A stretch of 37,973 nt of DNA from Patescibacteria group bacterium (GTDB lineage Bacteria; Patescibacteriota; Microgenomatia; Levybacterales; UBA12049), in NCBI GenBank assembly GCA_026004395.1, contig BPJB01000001.1, forward strand, positions 225,370 through 263,342, written 5' to 3'. Shown here in pieces: positions 17,881-25,408 of the stretch. The notes under the pieces are model-generated. The model had not been told where the DNA came from. It ran no database searches and saw only the letters and a list, made by a program, of their open reading frames with translations. Each line of letters opens with the position of its first letter. The stretch's first letter is position 1. The translations under genes and the position numbers were made by a program.

Positions 17881-17900
17881 TACCAATTGATCAATTGGTA
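17881..17900. repeat. Perfect 20-bp palindrome
   Basis: TACCAATTGATCAATTGGTA is identical to its reverse complement over all 20 bases. It lies between the small basic-protein gene and its terminator, 64 bases before the secA ATG. It could be a dyad operator, an RNA hairpin that protects the 3' end, or part of a tandem terminator. Confidence 0.8.
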
Positions 17901-17930
17901 AACCCCGTTCTAGAAATAGGCGGGGTTTTT
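17901..17930 (+). terminator. Intrinsic terminator of the basic-protein gene
   Basis: AACCCCG pairs with CGGGGTT, an inner CTA-GAAA-TAG stem-loop sits inside, and five T follow. It separates the small gene from secA. Confidence 0.88.
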
Positions 17931-17945
17931 ATCGAAGCTAGCATG

Positions 17946-17954
17946 TGCTAAAAT
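17946..17954 (+). promoter_or_regulatory. Extended -10 of secA
   Basis: TGCTAAAAT ends 9 bases before the secA ATG. The -35 area falls in the T run of the preceding terminator and has no TTGACA match, so the extended -10 must carry the signal. A leaderless or near-leaderless transcript is predicted. Confidence 0.6.
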
Positions 17955-17963
17955 AAAGCAGGT

Positions 17964-20642
17964 ATGTTACAGTTCTTACAAAAATTTTTTGATACCAATA
18001 ACCGCGAGATCAAACGCTTAGATGCTATTGTAGCTGAGATTAACTTCCTTGAAGAGAGGATGAGGAAACTTAGAGAAAAAGATTTTCCTCAGAAAACAAA
18101 CGAATTGCGAGAAAGAGTAAAAGAGGGAGAATCTCTGGATAGTATCCTGCCTGAAGCATTTGCACTGGTGAGAGAAGCCTCACGTAGGAGTATAGGACTT
18201 AGGCATTATGATGTGCAACTTATGGCAGCAATTGTGCTTGCTCGCGGCAAGATCGCTGAACAGAAAACAGGGGAAGGAAAAACTCTTTCTGCAGTTCCTG
18301 CTCTCTATCTTAATAGTCTAACAGGTAGGAGTGTTCATTTGGTCACAGTCAATGACTACCTTGCAAGGCGTGATGCTGGGTGGATGGGTCCAATATTCCA
18401 TTTGTTAGGTGTTTCTGTTTCCTCAATAATTAATAATCAATCATTTCTTTTTGATCCAGAACATCAAGATAAGTCTGCTGTTGATCCCCGTCTTGCCCAT
18501 TTGAGGCCGATTACTCGCAAAGAAGCATATCAAGCAGATGTTGTTTATGGCATTAACTCAGAATTTGGCTTTGACTATCTACGCGATAACATGGCTCAAT
18601 CGTTGGATGATACTGTACAGCGCGATTTTTATTATGCTATCGTTGATGAGGTTGATTCTGTTCTTATTGATGAGGCACGTACTCCACATATTATCTCAGC
18701 ACCTGATGAGGCACCATCACATAAATATTATGAATATGCTAAATTGGTCGAGAAATTGAACCCAGACATTGATTATAAAATTGATGAGAAATTACGTACA
18801 GCCCATCTTACTGATCATGGAATTGCCAAAATTGAAAAACTTTTTGGTCTTGCAAATATCTATGAGCAAGATTTCGATACTGTCTATCACATAGAAGCAG
18901 CCTTAAAGGCACGAACTCTTTTTCATCGGGAAAAAGATTATATTGTAAAAGACAACCAGGTAATCTTGATAGATGAGTTCACAGGAAGACTTTTGGAAGG
19001 ACGTCGTCTCTCAGAAGGGCTCCATCAGGCAATTGAAGCAAAAGAGGGTGTTCCGATCCAAAGAGAGTCAAAGACACTTGCTACTGTATCTTTGCAAAAT
19101 TATTTCAGAATGTATGAGAAGCTTGCAGGGATGACAGGTACAGCTGTTACTGAGGCAGAGGAGTTCAATAAAATTTACAAACTAGATGTTGTTGTGATCC
19201 CAACGCACAATCCTATTATCAGAGAAGATTTACCTGATGTTGTATATAAAACAACGCGTGCTAAATTAACAGCTGTTGTTGATGAAATAGTCAAAGCTCA
19301 TAAGAGGGGTCAGCCTGTTCTTATTGGTACAACATCAATTGAAAAGAATGAGATCATTTCAGAGTTATTGAGACGAAAGGGCATTAAACATGAAGTGCTC
19401 AATGCCAAAAATCATGCGCGCGAGGCGCAGATTATAGCACAGGCTGGTAAAAAAGGTGCGGTAACTGTGGCTACCAACATGGCAGGTCGCGGTGTTGATA
19501 TCATCCTAGGAGGAGCTATACCTGAAACAGAAGAGGGTAAAAAACAATGGGAAAAAGAACATAAAGAAATATTGTCATTAGGTGGATTGTATGTGATTGG
19601 TACTGAAAGACATGAATCTCGTCGCATAGATAATCAGCTTCGAGGTCGTTCAGGTCGTCAGGGTGATCCCGGCAAATCTCAATTTTTTGTTGCTCTAGAT
19701 GATGATATTATGCGTCTTTTTGGAGGAGATAAGATTGCATCTCTTATGACTAGATTTAATATGCCTGAAGATGTACCGCTGACTCATCCTTTTGTTTCTC
19801 GAGCAATTGAGAACGCTCAGGTTAAGGTTGAGGGATTTAATTTTGATATTCGCAAACATCTCGTTGAGTACGATGATGTCTTGAACAAGCAGCGTGAGAT
19901 TATTTATTCTTTTAGGCGTAAAGTTCTTGAGTCATCAAAAGATGGTAAAGGTCTGAAAGAAGATGTAATAAAGCGTATAAAGAATGCAGTTTATGATCTT
20001 GTTAGACTAAATATCGAGTCACCATATACAGAAAATGAGAACATAAATGAGAATATTATTAAAGAATTCGCAACGATTATTCCATTTGATGACCAAAGCC
20101 AAAAACAGCTTGTACTTCAGTTAGAACAGCTTCCAACAGATGAGGAGAAAGCAGATTTTCTAATTGGCCTTGCTCAAGATCTTTACGAAAAAAGAGAAGA
20201 ACAAATGGGGAGTGAGATTATGCGTGTGATTGAGCAAAAAATTTTTCTTGATGTCATCGATTATCTCTGGATGGATCATTTGGATGCAATAGAAAATCTA
20301 AGACAAGGAATAGGTCTTCGTGGTTATGCTCAACGTGATCCTTTGGTGGAGTATAAAAATGAGGCATTTCGTATGTTTGAACAGTTAATTAATGCTATTG
20401 ATGATGCAATAGTTCATAGGATCTATAAGATACAGGTAGTGCAGCCTTCAACGAGTATTCATGCTCATATGACGACTAATACTCCTCAGGGTGAGATTAG
20501 CCAAGATAATAAAAATTCAAAATTTTCTTCAGAAAATACCAACCAAACGACTCAGAACAAAAAGAAATTGGGAAGAAATGATCCATGCTGGTGTGGAAGT
20601 GGAAAAAAGTTCAAGAAATGCCACTATCCTGTTTTAGGATAA
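17964..20642 (+). CDS. secA: Preprotein translocase ATPase SecA
   Basis: SecA drives export of unfolded proteins through SecYEG. The 892-residue protein is complete. Walker A (QKTGEGKTLSAVPALYL) is near residue 100, and VNDYLARRDAGWMGPI follows. The DEAD-type DEVDSVLIDEART is near residue 226 and INSEFGFDYLRDNM lies just upstream of it. The helicase motif GRAGRQGDPG is represented as RGRSGRQGDPG. The C-terminus is the zinc-binding SEC-C tail with ligands in DPCWCGSGKKFKKCH, preceded by a Ser/Asn/Gln-rich linker. This tail normally binds SecB or the ribosome. Three small unrecognised genes follow, the first only 7 bases after the stop. Confidence 0.97.
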   Translation: MLQFLQKFFDTNNREIKRLDAIVAEINFLEERMRKLREKDFPQKTNELRERVKEGESLDSILPEAFALVREASRRSIGLRHYDVQLMAAIVLARGKIAEQKTGEGKTLSAVPALYLNSLTGRSVHLVTVNDYLARRDAGWMGPIFHLLGVSVSSIINNQSFLFDPEHQDKSAVDPRLAHLRPITRKEAYQADVVYGINSEFGFDYLRDNMAQSLDDTVQRDFYYAIVDEVDSVLIDEARTPHIISAPDEAPSHKYYEYAKLVEKLNPDIDYKIDEKLRTAHLTDHGIAKIEKLFGLANIYEQDFDTVYHIEAALKARTLFHREKDYIVKDNQVILIDEFTGRLLEGRRLSEGLHQAIEAKEGVPIQRESKTLATVSLQNYFRMYEKLAGMTGTAVTEAEEFNKIYKLDVVVIPTHNPIIREDLPDVVYKTTRAKLTAVVDEIVKAHKRGQPVLIGTTSIEKNEIISELLRRKGIKHEVLNAKNHAREAQIIAQAGKKGAVTVATNMAGRGVDIILGGAIPETEEGKKQWEKEHKEILSLGGLYVIGTERHESRRIDNQLRGRSGRQGDPGKSQFFVALDDDIMRLFGGDKIASLMTRFNMPEDVPLTHPFVSRAIENAQVKVEGFNFDIRKHLVEYDDVLNKQREIIYSFRRKVLESSKDGKGLKEDVIKRIKNAVYDLVRLNIESPYTENENINENIIKEFATIIPFDDQSQKQLVLQLEQLPTDEEKADFLIGLAQDLYEKREEQMGSEIMRVIEQKIFLDVIDYLWMDHLDAIENLRQGIGLRGYAQRDPLVEYKNEAFRMFEQLINAIDDAIVHRIYKIQVVQPSTSIHAHMTTNTPQGEISQDNKNSKFSSENTNQTTQNKKKLGRNDPCWCGSGKKFKKCHYPVLG

Positions 20643-20649
20643 GAAAATT

Positions 20650-21039
20650 GTGGAAAAATCATCTATAAATCCAAAAGAGAGAGAAGAGTTAGCTGCAACT
20701 TCTGCAGGAGAATCATCAGAGAACAAACAGAGAGCCTCTAAGGAGAGATATACTGCACTGCTTTCAAGGTATACTCAGTATACAGAACAGATCCGTCACA
20801 TGCAGTACCTCATGCGACCCTTTGATGATATTCATCAGATTGACTTGAAGGGTTCAGAGCTACATCGCAAGTTGGAGGAGCTAGGAGCAAAGCTTGGCAA
20901 AGATACAGAAGATATTGGGCTTGATATACTTCTTCATGAAGGCAATCTGCGAGAGTATGGTATTAATGCGCCACTCATAGGTTTGTCACTGGTTGGTCTT
21001 ACTTTTCGATACCGTGAAGAAGAAGAAAGGTTGAAATAA
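20650..21039 (+). CDS. Hypothetical protein 1 of the secA-linked trio
   Basis: I do not recognise this 129-residue protein. It starts with GTG 7 bases after the secA stop; no in-frame ATG occurs before residue 52, so GTG is the best choice. Residues 1-30 are polar and probably disordered (Ser/Glu/Lys). Residues 30-90 look helical with heptad-like spacing (RYTALLSRYTQYTEQIRHMQYLMRPF, SELHRKLEELGAKLG). A short, more hydrophobic segment follows (INAPLIGLSLVGLTFRY) and the end is acidic/basic. There is no signal peptide or full membrane helix. The tight spacing says it is co-transcribed with secA. It could be a CPR-specific secretion accessory factor or an unrelated passenger; sequence alone does not decide. 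Confidence 0.6.
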   Translation: MEKSSINPKEREELAATSAGESSENKQRASKERYTALLSRYTQYTEQIRHMQYLMRPFDDIHQIDLKGSELHRKLEELGAKLGKDTEDIGLDILLHEGNLREYGINAPLIGLSLVGLTFRYREEEERLK

Positions 21040-21056
21040 CTGATAAAAGTAACCAG

Positions 21057-21482
21057 ATGCCAACACAGGAGCTTAAAACACCTGATGGGAAGAGTATTGC
21101 TGCTTGTTATCAACAATATACCTTAATGGGGGATTATAAACCAAGGGGTGGTCGTTATTATAAAAGGAGTGAGGATGAAAAGAAAAAGTATAATCCCTAT
21201 AAAATAATTATCAGTGGTAAAGCAGATGAGATAGAGAAATGGAAGCAAGGTAGATACTTTGCAATTATTTTTTCACGCTTTCGTAGAAGTTATGCAGACT
21301 TTATCCCTCAAACTGGATCTTTACTGCATACTACAAGAGTTAAACGGATGACTGCGCTAGCCAAAGATTTTGGACTTAACTTGTATATAGCTTCTGATAT
21401 TATGGGTCATCGAGATTATGGGCCGGAAGAGTTGTTTGGCATTGAAGTACCCAAGGAGTTGATGAAATCGCAAAAGCGATGA
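21057..21482 (+). CDS. Hypothetical protein 2 of the secA-linked trio
   Basis: I do not recognise this 141-residue protein. It is basic and rich in Tyr, Lys and Arg (residues 28-50, GDYKPRGGRYYKRSEDEKKKYNPYK). A predicted alpha/beta part follows (IIISGKADEIEKWKQGRYFAIIFSRFRRSYADF), then HTTRVKRMTALAKDFGLNLYIASDIMGHRDYG. The composition suggests nucleic-acid or ribosome binding, but no named motif is visible. The ATG at 21057 is 17 bases after the preceding stop, without an obvious Shine-Dalgarno. Its stop overlaps the next start as ATGA, so the next gene is translationally coupled. The three reading frames of the trio differ and each has its own start, so they are not pieces of one broken gene. 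Confidence 0.62.
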   Translation: MPTQELKTPDGKSIAACYQQYTLMGDYKPRGGRYYKRSEDEKKKYNPYKIIISGKADEIEKWKQGRYFAIIFSRFRRSYADFIPQTGSLLHTTRVKRMTALAKDFGLNLYIASDIMGHRDYGPEELFGIEVPKELMKSQKR

Positions 21483-21838
21483 GAGAGTATCCGCAGAAAT
21501 ATTATTTGACAGAAGATGAGCTGATTGATCCATATAGGAGAGATTTTTTGGAAGAGGAAAGTGAAGAATCTCTCATGGCTATGAGATATGCGCTGGATAT
21601 CAAACACGCTATTTTAATTAGACGAGGTCAAGAGCCAGAATGGAATTTTTGGTATGATTTACTTAGACTAGAGGATGTATTTAATAAGAAAACTGGGAGA
21701 TATCTGTATTGGGGTCACTCATTTTTTGATAAGGTGAATAATGCGATAAATCAACTTCAAAATGTCAATCCCCAAATCGCTGAAGAAATGGATAGAATAC
21801 TACAAGACATACGTCAAGCATACCTTAAAGGTCAATAA
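21479..21838 (+). CDS. Hypothetical protein 3 of the secA-linked trio
   Basis: I do not recognise this 119-residue protein. It is acidic at the N-terminus (EDELIDPYRRDFLEEESEES). The rest is likely helical, with several Trp/Tyr residues (EPEWNFWYDLLRLEDVF, RYLYWGHSFFDKVNNAINQL) and a C-terminal helix (IAEEMDRILQDIRQAYLKG). No membrane segment or signal peptide is present. It begins within the stop of the preceding gene (ATGA overlap, bases 21479-21482), so the pair is probably made in fixed ratio. The opposite net charge of proteins 2 and 3 fits a complex between them, but that is only an inference. Confidence 0.62.
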   Translation: MREYPQKYYLTEDELIDPYRRDFLEEESEESLMAMRYALDIKHAILIRRGQEPEWNFWYDLLRLEDVFNKKTGRYLYWGHSFFDKVNNAINQLQNVNPQIAEEMDRILQDIRQAYLKGQ

Positions 21839-22059
21839 ATATAAAAAAAATAATTCTCTTGTTTTACTACGTTACTAATTAATAATCATTGGGGTTAATT
21901 TTATTTTTACAAATATAACATCGAAAGTTAGGAACTAAAAGGCTCCTATATTATGTTGTCTTATTGAAAGTTGAAAAGAGAGAATCAAGATTGTATTTGT
22001 ATAATAATTTTGTCAGAATTTTTATAATTCTTCTAGATTTAATTTATTCATTAATGTAA
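21839..22059. other. Non-coding AT-rich gap between convergent units
   Basis: This 221-base gap separates the convergent secA unit and the methyltransferase gene. I see no gene, no strong terminator and no clear repeat. A TATAAT at 22000-22005 on the plus strand has no matching -35 and no gene after it. Confidence 0.5.
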
Positions 22060-23034
22060 TTAACCAAAATTGGAACGCAGTTTTCTTATCTTGGCAATAA
22101 AAAATCCTTCCATCGTTGCTGATGGCAAAATACGTATCGCATTTTTTATTTTAGAATTATATACATGCTTTCCCCAGTGGAGAATAGCAGGATCAGTTTT
22201 AAGACCTGATAGATCAATGGGTTCAAGATCTAGATTATCTTTTTCTTTCTGCAAAAGCCAGTCAATTACTTCTTCATTTTCCTCAGGTGCAAGTGTGCAA
22301 GTGGAATAAACGATGATACCTCCTACTTTAGTTGCTGAGACAGCAGATCTTAGCAAGAAACGCTCGCGTTGGCTTAGAATTTTTATTCTTTTAATTGACC
22401 AGTCTTTATAGGTCTTAGGATCATAGCAGTTGATTCTACCTTCAAGACTGCACGGCGCATCAACAAGTGAACGATCAAAGTATTCAGGGTATTTTTGCCA
22501 GAGTATTTGTCCGGGCATACAAATCACTTTGGTGTTAGTCACTTGTTGGTGTTTTAAGTTGGCTTTTAGTTTGTAAATTCGTGATTTACTGATATCATTG
22601 GCAATTATTTCTCCTGTGTTTTGCATAAGTGCAGCTATTTGAGTTGTCTTACTTCCTGGTGCAGCAGCAATATCGAGAATTTTTTCATTAGGTTGAGGCG
22701 CAAGAATGAGTGGTGGAATCATGCTTGAGAGACTTTGGATATAAAAATATCCATTTTTATAAAAGTCAGTCTTCATCAGGATCTCCAAAGATTTTTGGGA
22801 ATCATTCAACAGCAAAAATGCTTCTTTATTCCATAAGACTCGCTTAAAAGATAGTCCCAATTCCACAAGTATTCTTTCGAGTTGATCTGCTGAGATTTTT
22901 AAAGTATTTGTGCGAATACTTAGAGGACGTTGTGCACAGAATGCACTCAGAACTTCTTTTTTTCTATTGGGTGGAACGAGTTGTTCAATTCGTTCTAAAA
23001 ATTTTGAGGGCAGATTGCTTACTCCATGTTCCAT
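22060..23034 (-). CDS. RNA m5C methyltransferase, NOL1/NOP2/Sun (RsmB/RsmF) family
   Basis: The family uses S-adenosylmethionine to make 5-methylcytosine in rRNA or tRNA. The 324-residue protein has the family linker PLSIRTNTLKISADQL (residues 37-52) and the SAM loop ILDIAAAPGSKTTQIAAL (119-136). Both cysteines of the two-cysteine mechanism are present: Cys195 in DAPCSLEG and Cys246 in YSTCTLAPEENEEV. It lacks the NusB-like N-terminal domain of RsmB and the C-terminal PUA-like extension of RsmF, so the exact target is unclear. It lies 87 bases after the rimP homologue on the same strand, and both would act in 30S maturation. No Shine-Dalgarno is evident. Confidence 0.88.
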   Translation of the reverse strand: MEHGVSNLPSKFLERIEQLVPPNRKKEVLSAFCAQRPLSIRTNTLKISADQLERILVELGLSFKRVLWNKEAFLLLNDSQKSLEILMKTDFYKNGYFYIQSLSSMIPPLILAPQPNEKILDIAAAPGSKTTQIAALMQNTGEIIANDISKSRIYKLKANLKHQQVTNTKVICMPGQILWQKYPEYFDRSLVDAPCSLEGRINCYDPKTYKDWSIKRIKILSQRERFLLRSAVSATKVGGIIVYSTCTLAPEENEEVIDWLLQKEKDNLDLEPIDLSGLKTDPAILHWGKHVYNSKIKNAIRILPSATMEGFFIAKIRKLRSNFG

Positions 23035-23121
23035 AGCATAGATTCTGTCAGAAAGATAGGCACAAGTGAATTTAATTAGTTGATTATTTATAAATTTTTC
23101 TAAGCTGAAGTATAGCAGTTA

Positions 23122-23439
23122 CTATTCTTCATTCCACTCAGGAAGTGTAACAGTTTCTTTAACACCCGGAGATGACACTTCAAGAATATACGACTCCTTT
23201 ATAAGATCTGCTTTATCTAAGATTTTACCTATTCGTCTTGATACTTTGGCACAATCATCAATAGTAATTCCTTTGCCACTGTTGCTTTTATCAATTGTAA
23301 TCACAAGTGCTCTCTCTCCTTCATATGCTTCTTCAGTAGTAAACTTAACATCCACAAGGATATAGCCCATTTTATTAATGGGATCTTCAATCAGATTTTT
23401 TATTGTCTCTTCAAGTTTTTTATCTTGTATATTCTTCAT
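23122..23439 (-). CDS. rimP: Ribosome maturation factor RimP, short form
   Basis: RimP assists 30S maturation. The 105-residue protein matches only the N-terminal alpha/beta domain. The pattern MGYILVDVKFTTEEAYEGERALVITIDK is followed by GITIDDCAKVSRRIGKILDKADLI and the signature YILEVSSPGVKE. The chain stops 12 residues later, whereas typical RimP (about 150 residues) continues with an SH3-like domain. The gap to the next gene is 87 bases, too small to hide a frameshifted C-terminal domain of normal size. The usual nusA-infB neighbours are absent. Identity is good; whether the short form is functional is unknown. Confidence 0.8.
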   Translation of the reverse strand: MKNIQDKKLEETIKNLIEDPINKMGYILVDVKFTTEEAYEGERALVITIDKSNSGKGITIDDCAKVSRRIGKILDKADLIKESYILEVSSPGVKETVTLPEWNEE

Positions 23440-23719
23440 TCTTATTAAACAAAGTACAAAGACGATGATTTTTACTGTTTGTCAATCTTAAAATAATTGA
23501 CACAAAAAAATAAAACTTCTAGATGAAGAGATCATCTCAGATATGTATGATTTTTGCAAGAGAGAATACAGTTGTTGACAGTCATTGGTTCAGCACGAAT
23601 AATAAAACATAGAACTTCAATTTATCAAAATAATATGTAGTTAATCTGAGAGGTTTTTGTAGGATTTCTTTAACAATTACCATAAAATTTTCTTGTTTTT
23701 TTATAAAGCTTAATCTAAC
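23440..23719. promoter_or_regulatory. Intergenic regulatory region between rimP and the SerB-like gene
   Basis: This 290-base divergent region holds no gene that I can support. It contains an inverted repeat TGTCAAT-N9-ATTGACA (23480-23502), which places a TTGACA on each strand. It also has a 6-bp hairpin AGATGA-AGAGA-TCATCT (23521-23537) and a good plus-strand promoter TTGACA-17-AATAAT (23575-23603). The -10-like minus-strand partners are weak. The plus-strand promoter would give the phosphatase gene a leader of about 120 bases in addition to its proximal leaderless promoter. Confidence 0.5.
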
Positions 23720-23725
23720 TATAGT
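23720..23725 (+). promoter_or_regulatory. Proximal -10 of the SerB-like gene
   Basis: TATAGT ends 7 bases before the GTG at 23733. This spacing, seen at other genes here, supports GTG as the start and a leaderless transcript. Confidence 0.5.
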
Positions 23726-23732
23726 TTAAATT

Positions 23733-24410
23733 GTGCATTCAATCATGCAGAAAAATACTTATCTTATTATTGATTTTGATAGTACGATTGTTGGTGTAGA
23801 ATCATTGGACAAACTTGCTGAGATAGTACTTAAGAATCATCCTCAGAGAGTGCAAATTGTTGAACAAATAAAAGAGATTACTGTCATGGGGATGGAAGGT
23901 AAGATTACTTTTGATGAATCTCTAAAAAGACGCCTTTCATTTTTCCTTCCCACAAAATCTGACCTGAATATGTTGATTGATATCTTAAAACAGAATATCT
24001 CCAGGAGTTTTTTACAGAATAAAAAATTTTTGCAGGAGTATAAAGATGCTATTTATGTTCTCTCAGGCGGGTTTAGAGAATATATCCTACCTATTATAAG
24101 AGAGCTTGGACTTAGATCCGATCATGTATTTGCCAATAACTTTCTATTTGATGCACAAGGAAGAGCTGTAGGTTATAACACAAACAATCTCTTAGCCAAA
24201 TCACAAGGCAAAACTCTAACTGTTAAGAGTCTTAGTTTGGAAGGCACAGTCATTGTTGTTGGTGATGGGTTTACAGATTATGAAATTGTTCAGCAAGGAA
24301 TAGCAGATAGATTTATTGCCTACACGGAATATGTTAGTCGTCCTGAGATCCTAGAGAAGGCAGATAAGATTGCCTTAGTATTTGATGATGTGTTGGAGTA
24401 CATTGCATAA
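23733..24410 (+). CDS. HAD-family phosphatase, phosphoserine phosphatase-like (SerB)
   Basis: The protein has all four HAD motifs. The nucleophile loop DFDSTI has Asp14 and Asp16, Ser111 is in LSGGF, Lys156 is in LAKSQGK, and GDGFTDYE (177-184) binds Mg. The cap between motifs I and II, with GVESLDKLAE and a helical segment, and the overall length of 225 match SerB, which releases L-serine from phosphoserine. Other HAD phosphatases of this subclass (sugar or nucleotide) cannot be excluded. I choose the GTG at 23733 because a -10 box ends 7 bases before it; the ATG four codons later is the alternative. The protein is probably cytoplasmic. It is a single gene with neighbours of unrelated function. 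Confidence 0.78.
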   Translation: MHSIMQKNTYLIIDFDSTIVGVESLDKLAEIVLKNHPQRVQIVEQIKEITVMGMEGKITFDESLKRRLSFFLPTKSDLNMLIDILKQNISRSFLQNKKFLQEYKDAIYVLSGGFREYILPIIRELGLRSDHVFANNFLFDAQGRAVGYNTNNLLAKSQGKTLTVKSLSLEGTVIVVGDGFTDYEIVQQGIADRFIAYTEYVSRPEILEKADKIALVFDDVLEYIA

Positions 24411-24507
24411 AAGACAAACTGGAACGTAAGCATTTTTATAGATTTATTAAGATCTACTGCTTAGCAAGGATTGTTATTAATTTCGTCAAAATGAGATAGA
24501 GATTTTT

Positions 24508-24529
24508 AAAGAGAGTAGAATATCTCTTT
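24508..24529. repeat. 7-bp inverted repeat before the flavodoxin gene
   Basis: AAAGAGA, 8 bases, TCTCTTT. It covers the -35 area of the flavodoxin promoter and may be an operator, or a weak hairpin ending the upstream transcript. Confidence 0.4.
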
Positions 24530-24543
24530 CTTAGATTATACGC

Positions 24544-24549
24544 TATACT
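24544..24549 (+). promoter_or_regulatory. -10 of the flavodoxin gene
   Basis: TATACT within CGCTATACT ends 6 bases before the ATG at 24556. No good -35 is seen. A leaderless transcript is predicted. Confidence 0.5.
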
Positions 24550-24555
24550 GAGTAT

Positions 24556-25017
24556 ATGCAGTTTTTTATTGGGTACGCCACCTACTCCAGTGGCACACTC
24601 TTGGTTAGCGAAATTATTGAAAATGAACTCAATAAAGTAAGTGCAAGAGTTGTTAGAAAAGATATTAGATACGCAAGCAAAAACGATCTTAAGCAAAGTG
24701 ATGTTGTTATTCTTGGTTCACCCAGTTGGTGGAATAGGCATAAAGATGGAATGCCCCATGAGTTCATGCTCTCATTTATGGAGTCTTTGCAGGGGTTTAC
24801 CTTTCCTGCTAAAAAATTTGCTATTTTTGGTCTTGGTGATACTGCCTATGCCAAATTTTGCGGCGCTGTTGATCAGCTGGAAGATTTCGTAGGATCTCTC
24901 AAAGGTGAACTAATTGTCCCTTCACTGCGAATTGATGGATTTTTCTTCCAACAAAAAGAAAATGAAAAAAAAGTAAAAGAATGGACGCAGAAGATCATCT
25001 CACATATAAATTGGTAA
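24556..25017 (+). CDS. Flavodoxin-like FMN-binding protein
   Basis: The 153-residue protein has the flavodoxin fold. The N-terminal phosphate loop is YATYSSGTLLVSEII, where the SSGT replaces the common T-x-T-G-N-T. The second loop SDVVILGSPSWWNR carries aromatic residues for the isoalloxazine ring. The third is KKFAIFGLGDTAYAKFCGAVDQLEDFV, a strong flavodoxin signature. No signal peptide is present, so it should be a cytoplasmic single- or two-electron carrier. No partner oxidoreductase is nearby. It is a single gene, with DUF2795 107 bases downstream. The changed phosphate loop leaves FMN binding likely but not proven. Confidence 0.85.
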   Translation: MQFFIGYATYSSGTLLVSEIIENELNKVSARVVRKDIRYASKNDLKQSDVVILGSPSWWNRHKDGMPHEFMLSFMESLQGFTFPAKKFAIFGLGDTAYAKFCGAVDQLEDFVGSLKGELIVPSLRIDGFFFQQKENEKKVKEWTQKIISHINW

Positions 25018-25124
25018 TACCTTTCTTATTTTTTGCTACATAATTCTTACAAAAGTATTGCTTCTTTCTTAATACTGATGCATATAGTCGGTGGAGATTC
25101 CTTTAAAGTTAAGGGGGTGAGCAC

Positions 25125-25361
25125 ATGCCAAATTATCTTGATGAGTTTAAAATTAATTTAGAAGGGATTGATATTGACGAAGTGAGTTCCTTTATTCAAG
25201 GAGCAGACTTTCCAGCAACGAAACAAGAGATTCTGGAAGTAGCGTTTGCTAATGGTGCTCCTGAGTATATTATTGATTTTCTTGATAGATTACCTGATGA
25301 GGAGTATTCGAGTTTTGCAGATCTTTTGTTTGCCCTTGAGGATCTCCAACTACAGAGTTGA
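25125..25361 (+). CDS. DUF2795 family small protein
   Basis: The 78-residue acidic protein matches the pattern of DUF2795: an L-x-G-I start (INLEGIDIDEV), ADFPATKQEILEVAFANGAP, then IIDFLDRLPDEEYSSFADLLFAL. The family has no firm function; homologues are often small helical proteins in Actinobacteria and related groups. A good Shine-Dalgarno-like GGGGGTGA lies at 25113-25120, 4-5 bases before the ATG, so this gene is translated with a leader. A possible promoter is TTGCTT (25058-25063) with TATAGT (25083-25088) at a long 19-base spacing. The next gene starts 47 bases downstream. Confidence 0.75.
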   Translation: MPNYLDEFKINLEGIDIDEVSSFIQGADFPATKQEILEVAFANGAPEYIIDFLDRLPDEEYSSFADLLFALEDLQLQS

Positions 25362-25408
25362 GAGATAATATTTGACTCTTTCAAAGAAACATGTAACGAT
25401 AAAATTAC

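Noticed and set aside
17520-17894. A 124-residue minus-strand reading frame across the serS-secA gap
   Set aside because: It is the mirror of the Lys/Arg codons of the 23-residue gene plus T-rich DNA. It has no start signal and would run through the palindrome and most of the plus-strand regulatory sites.
20650-21838. The three genes after secA as one gene broken by frameshifts
   Set aside because: Each has its own start codon, the junctions are stops with short gaps or an ATGA overlap, and the charge and composition differ between the three.
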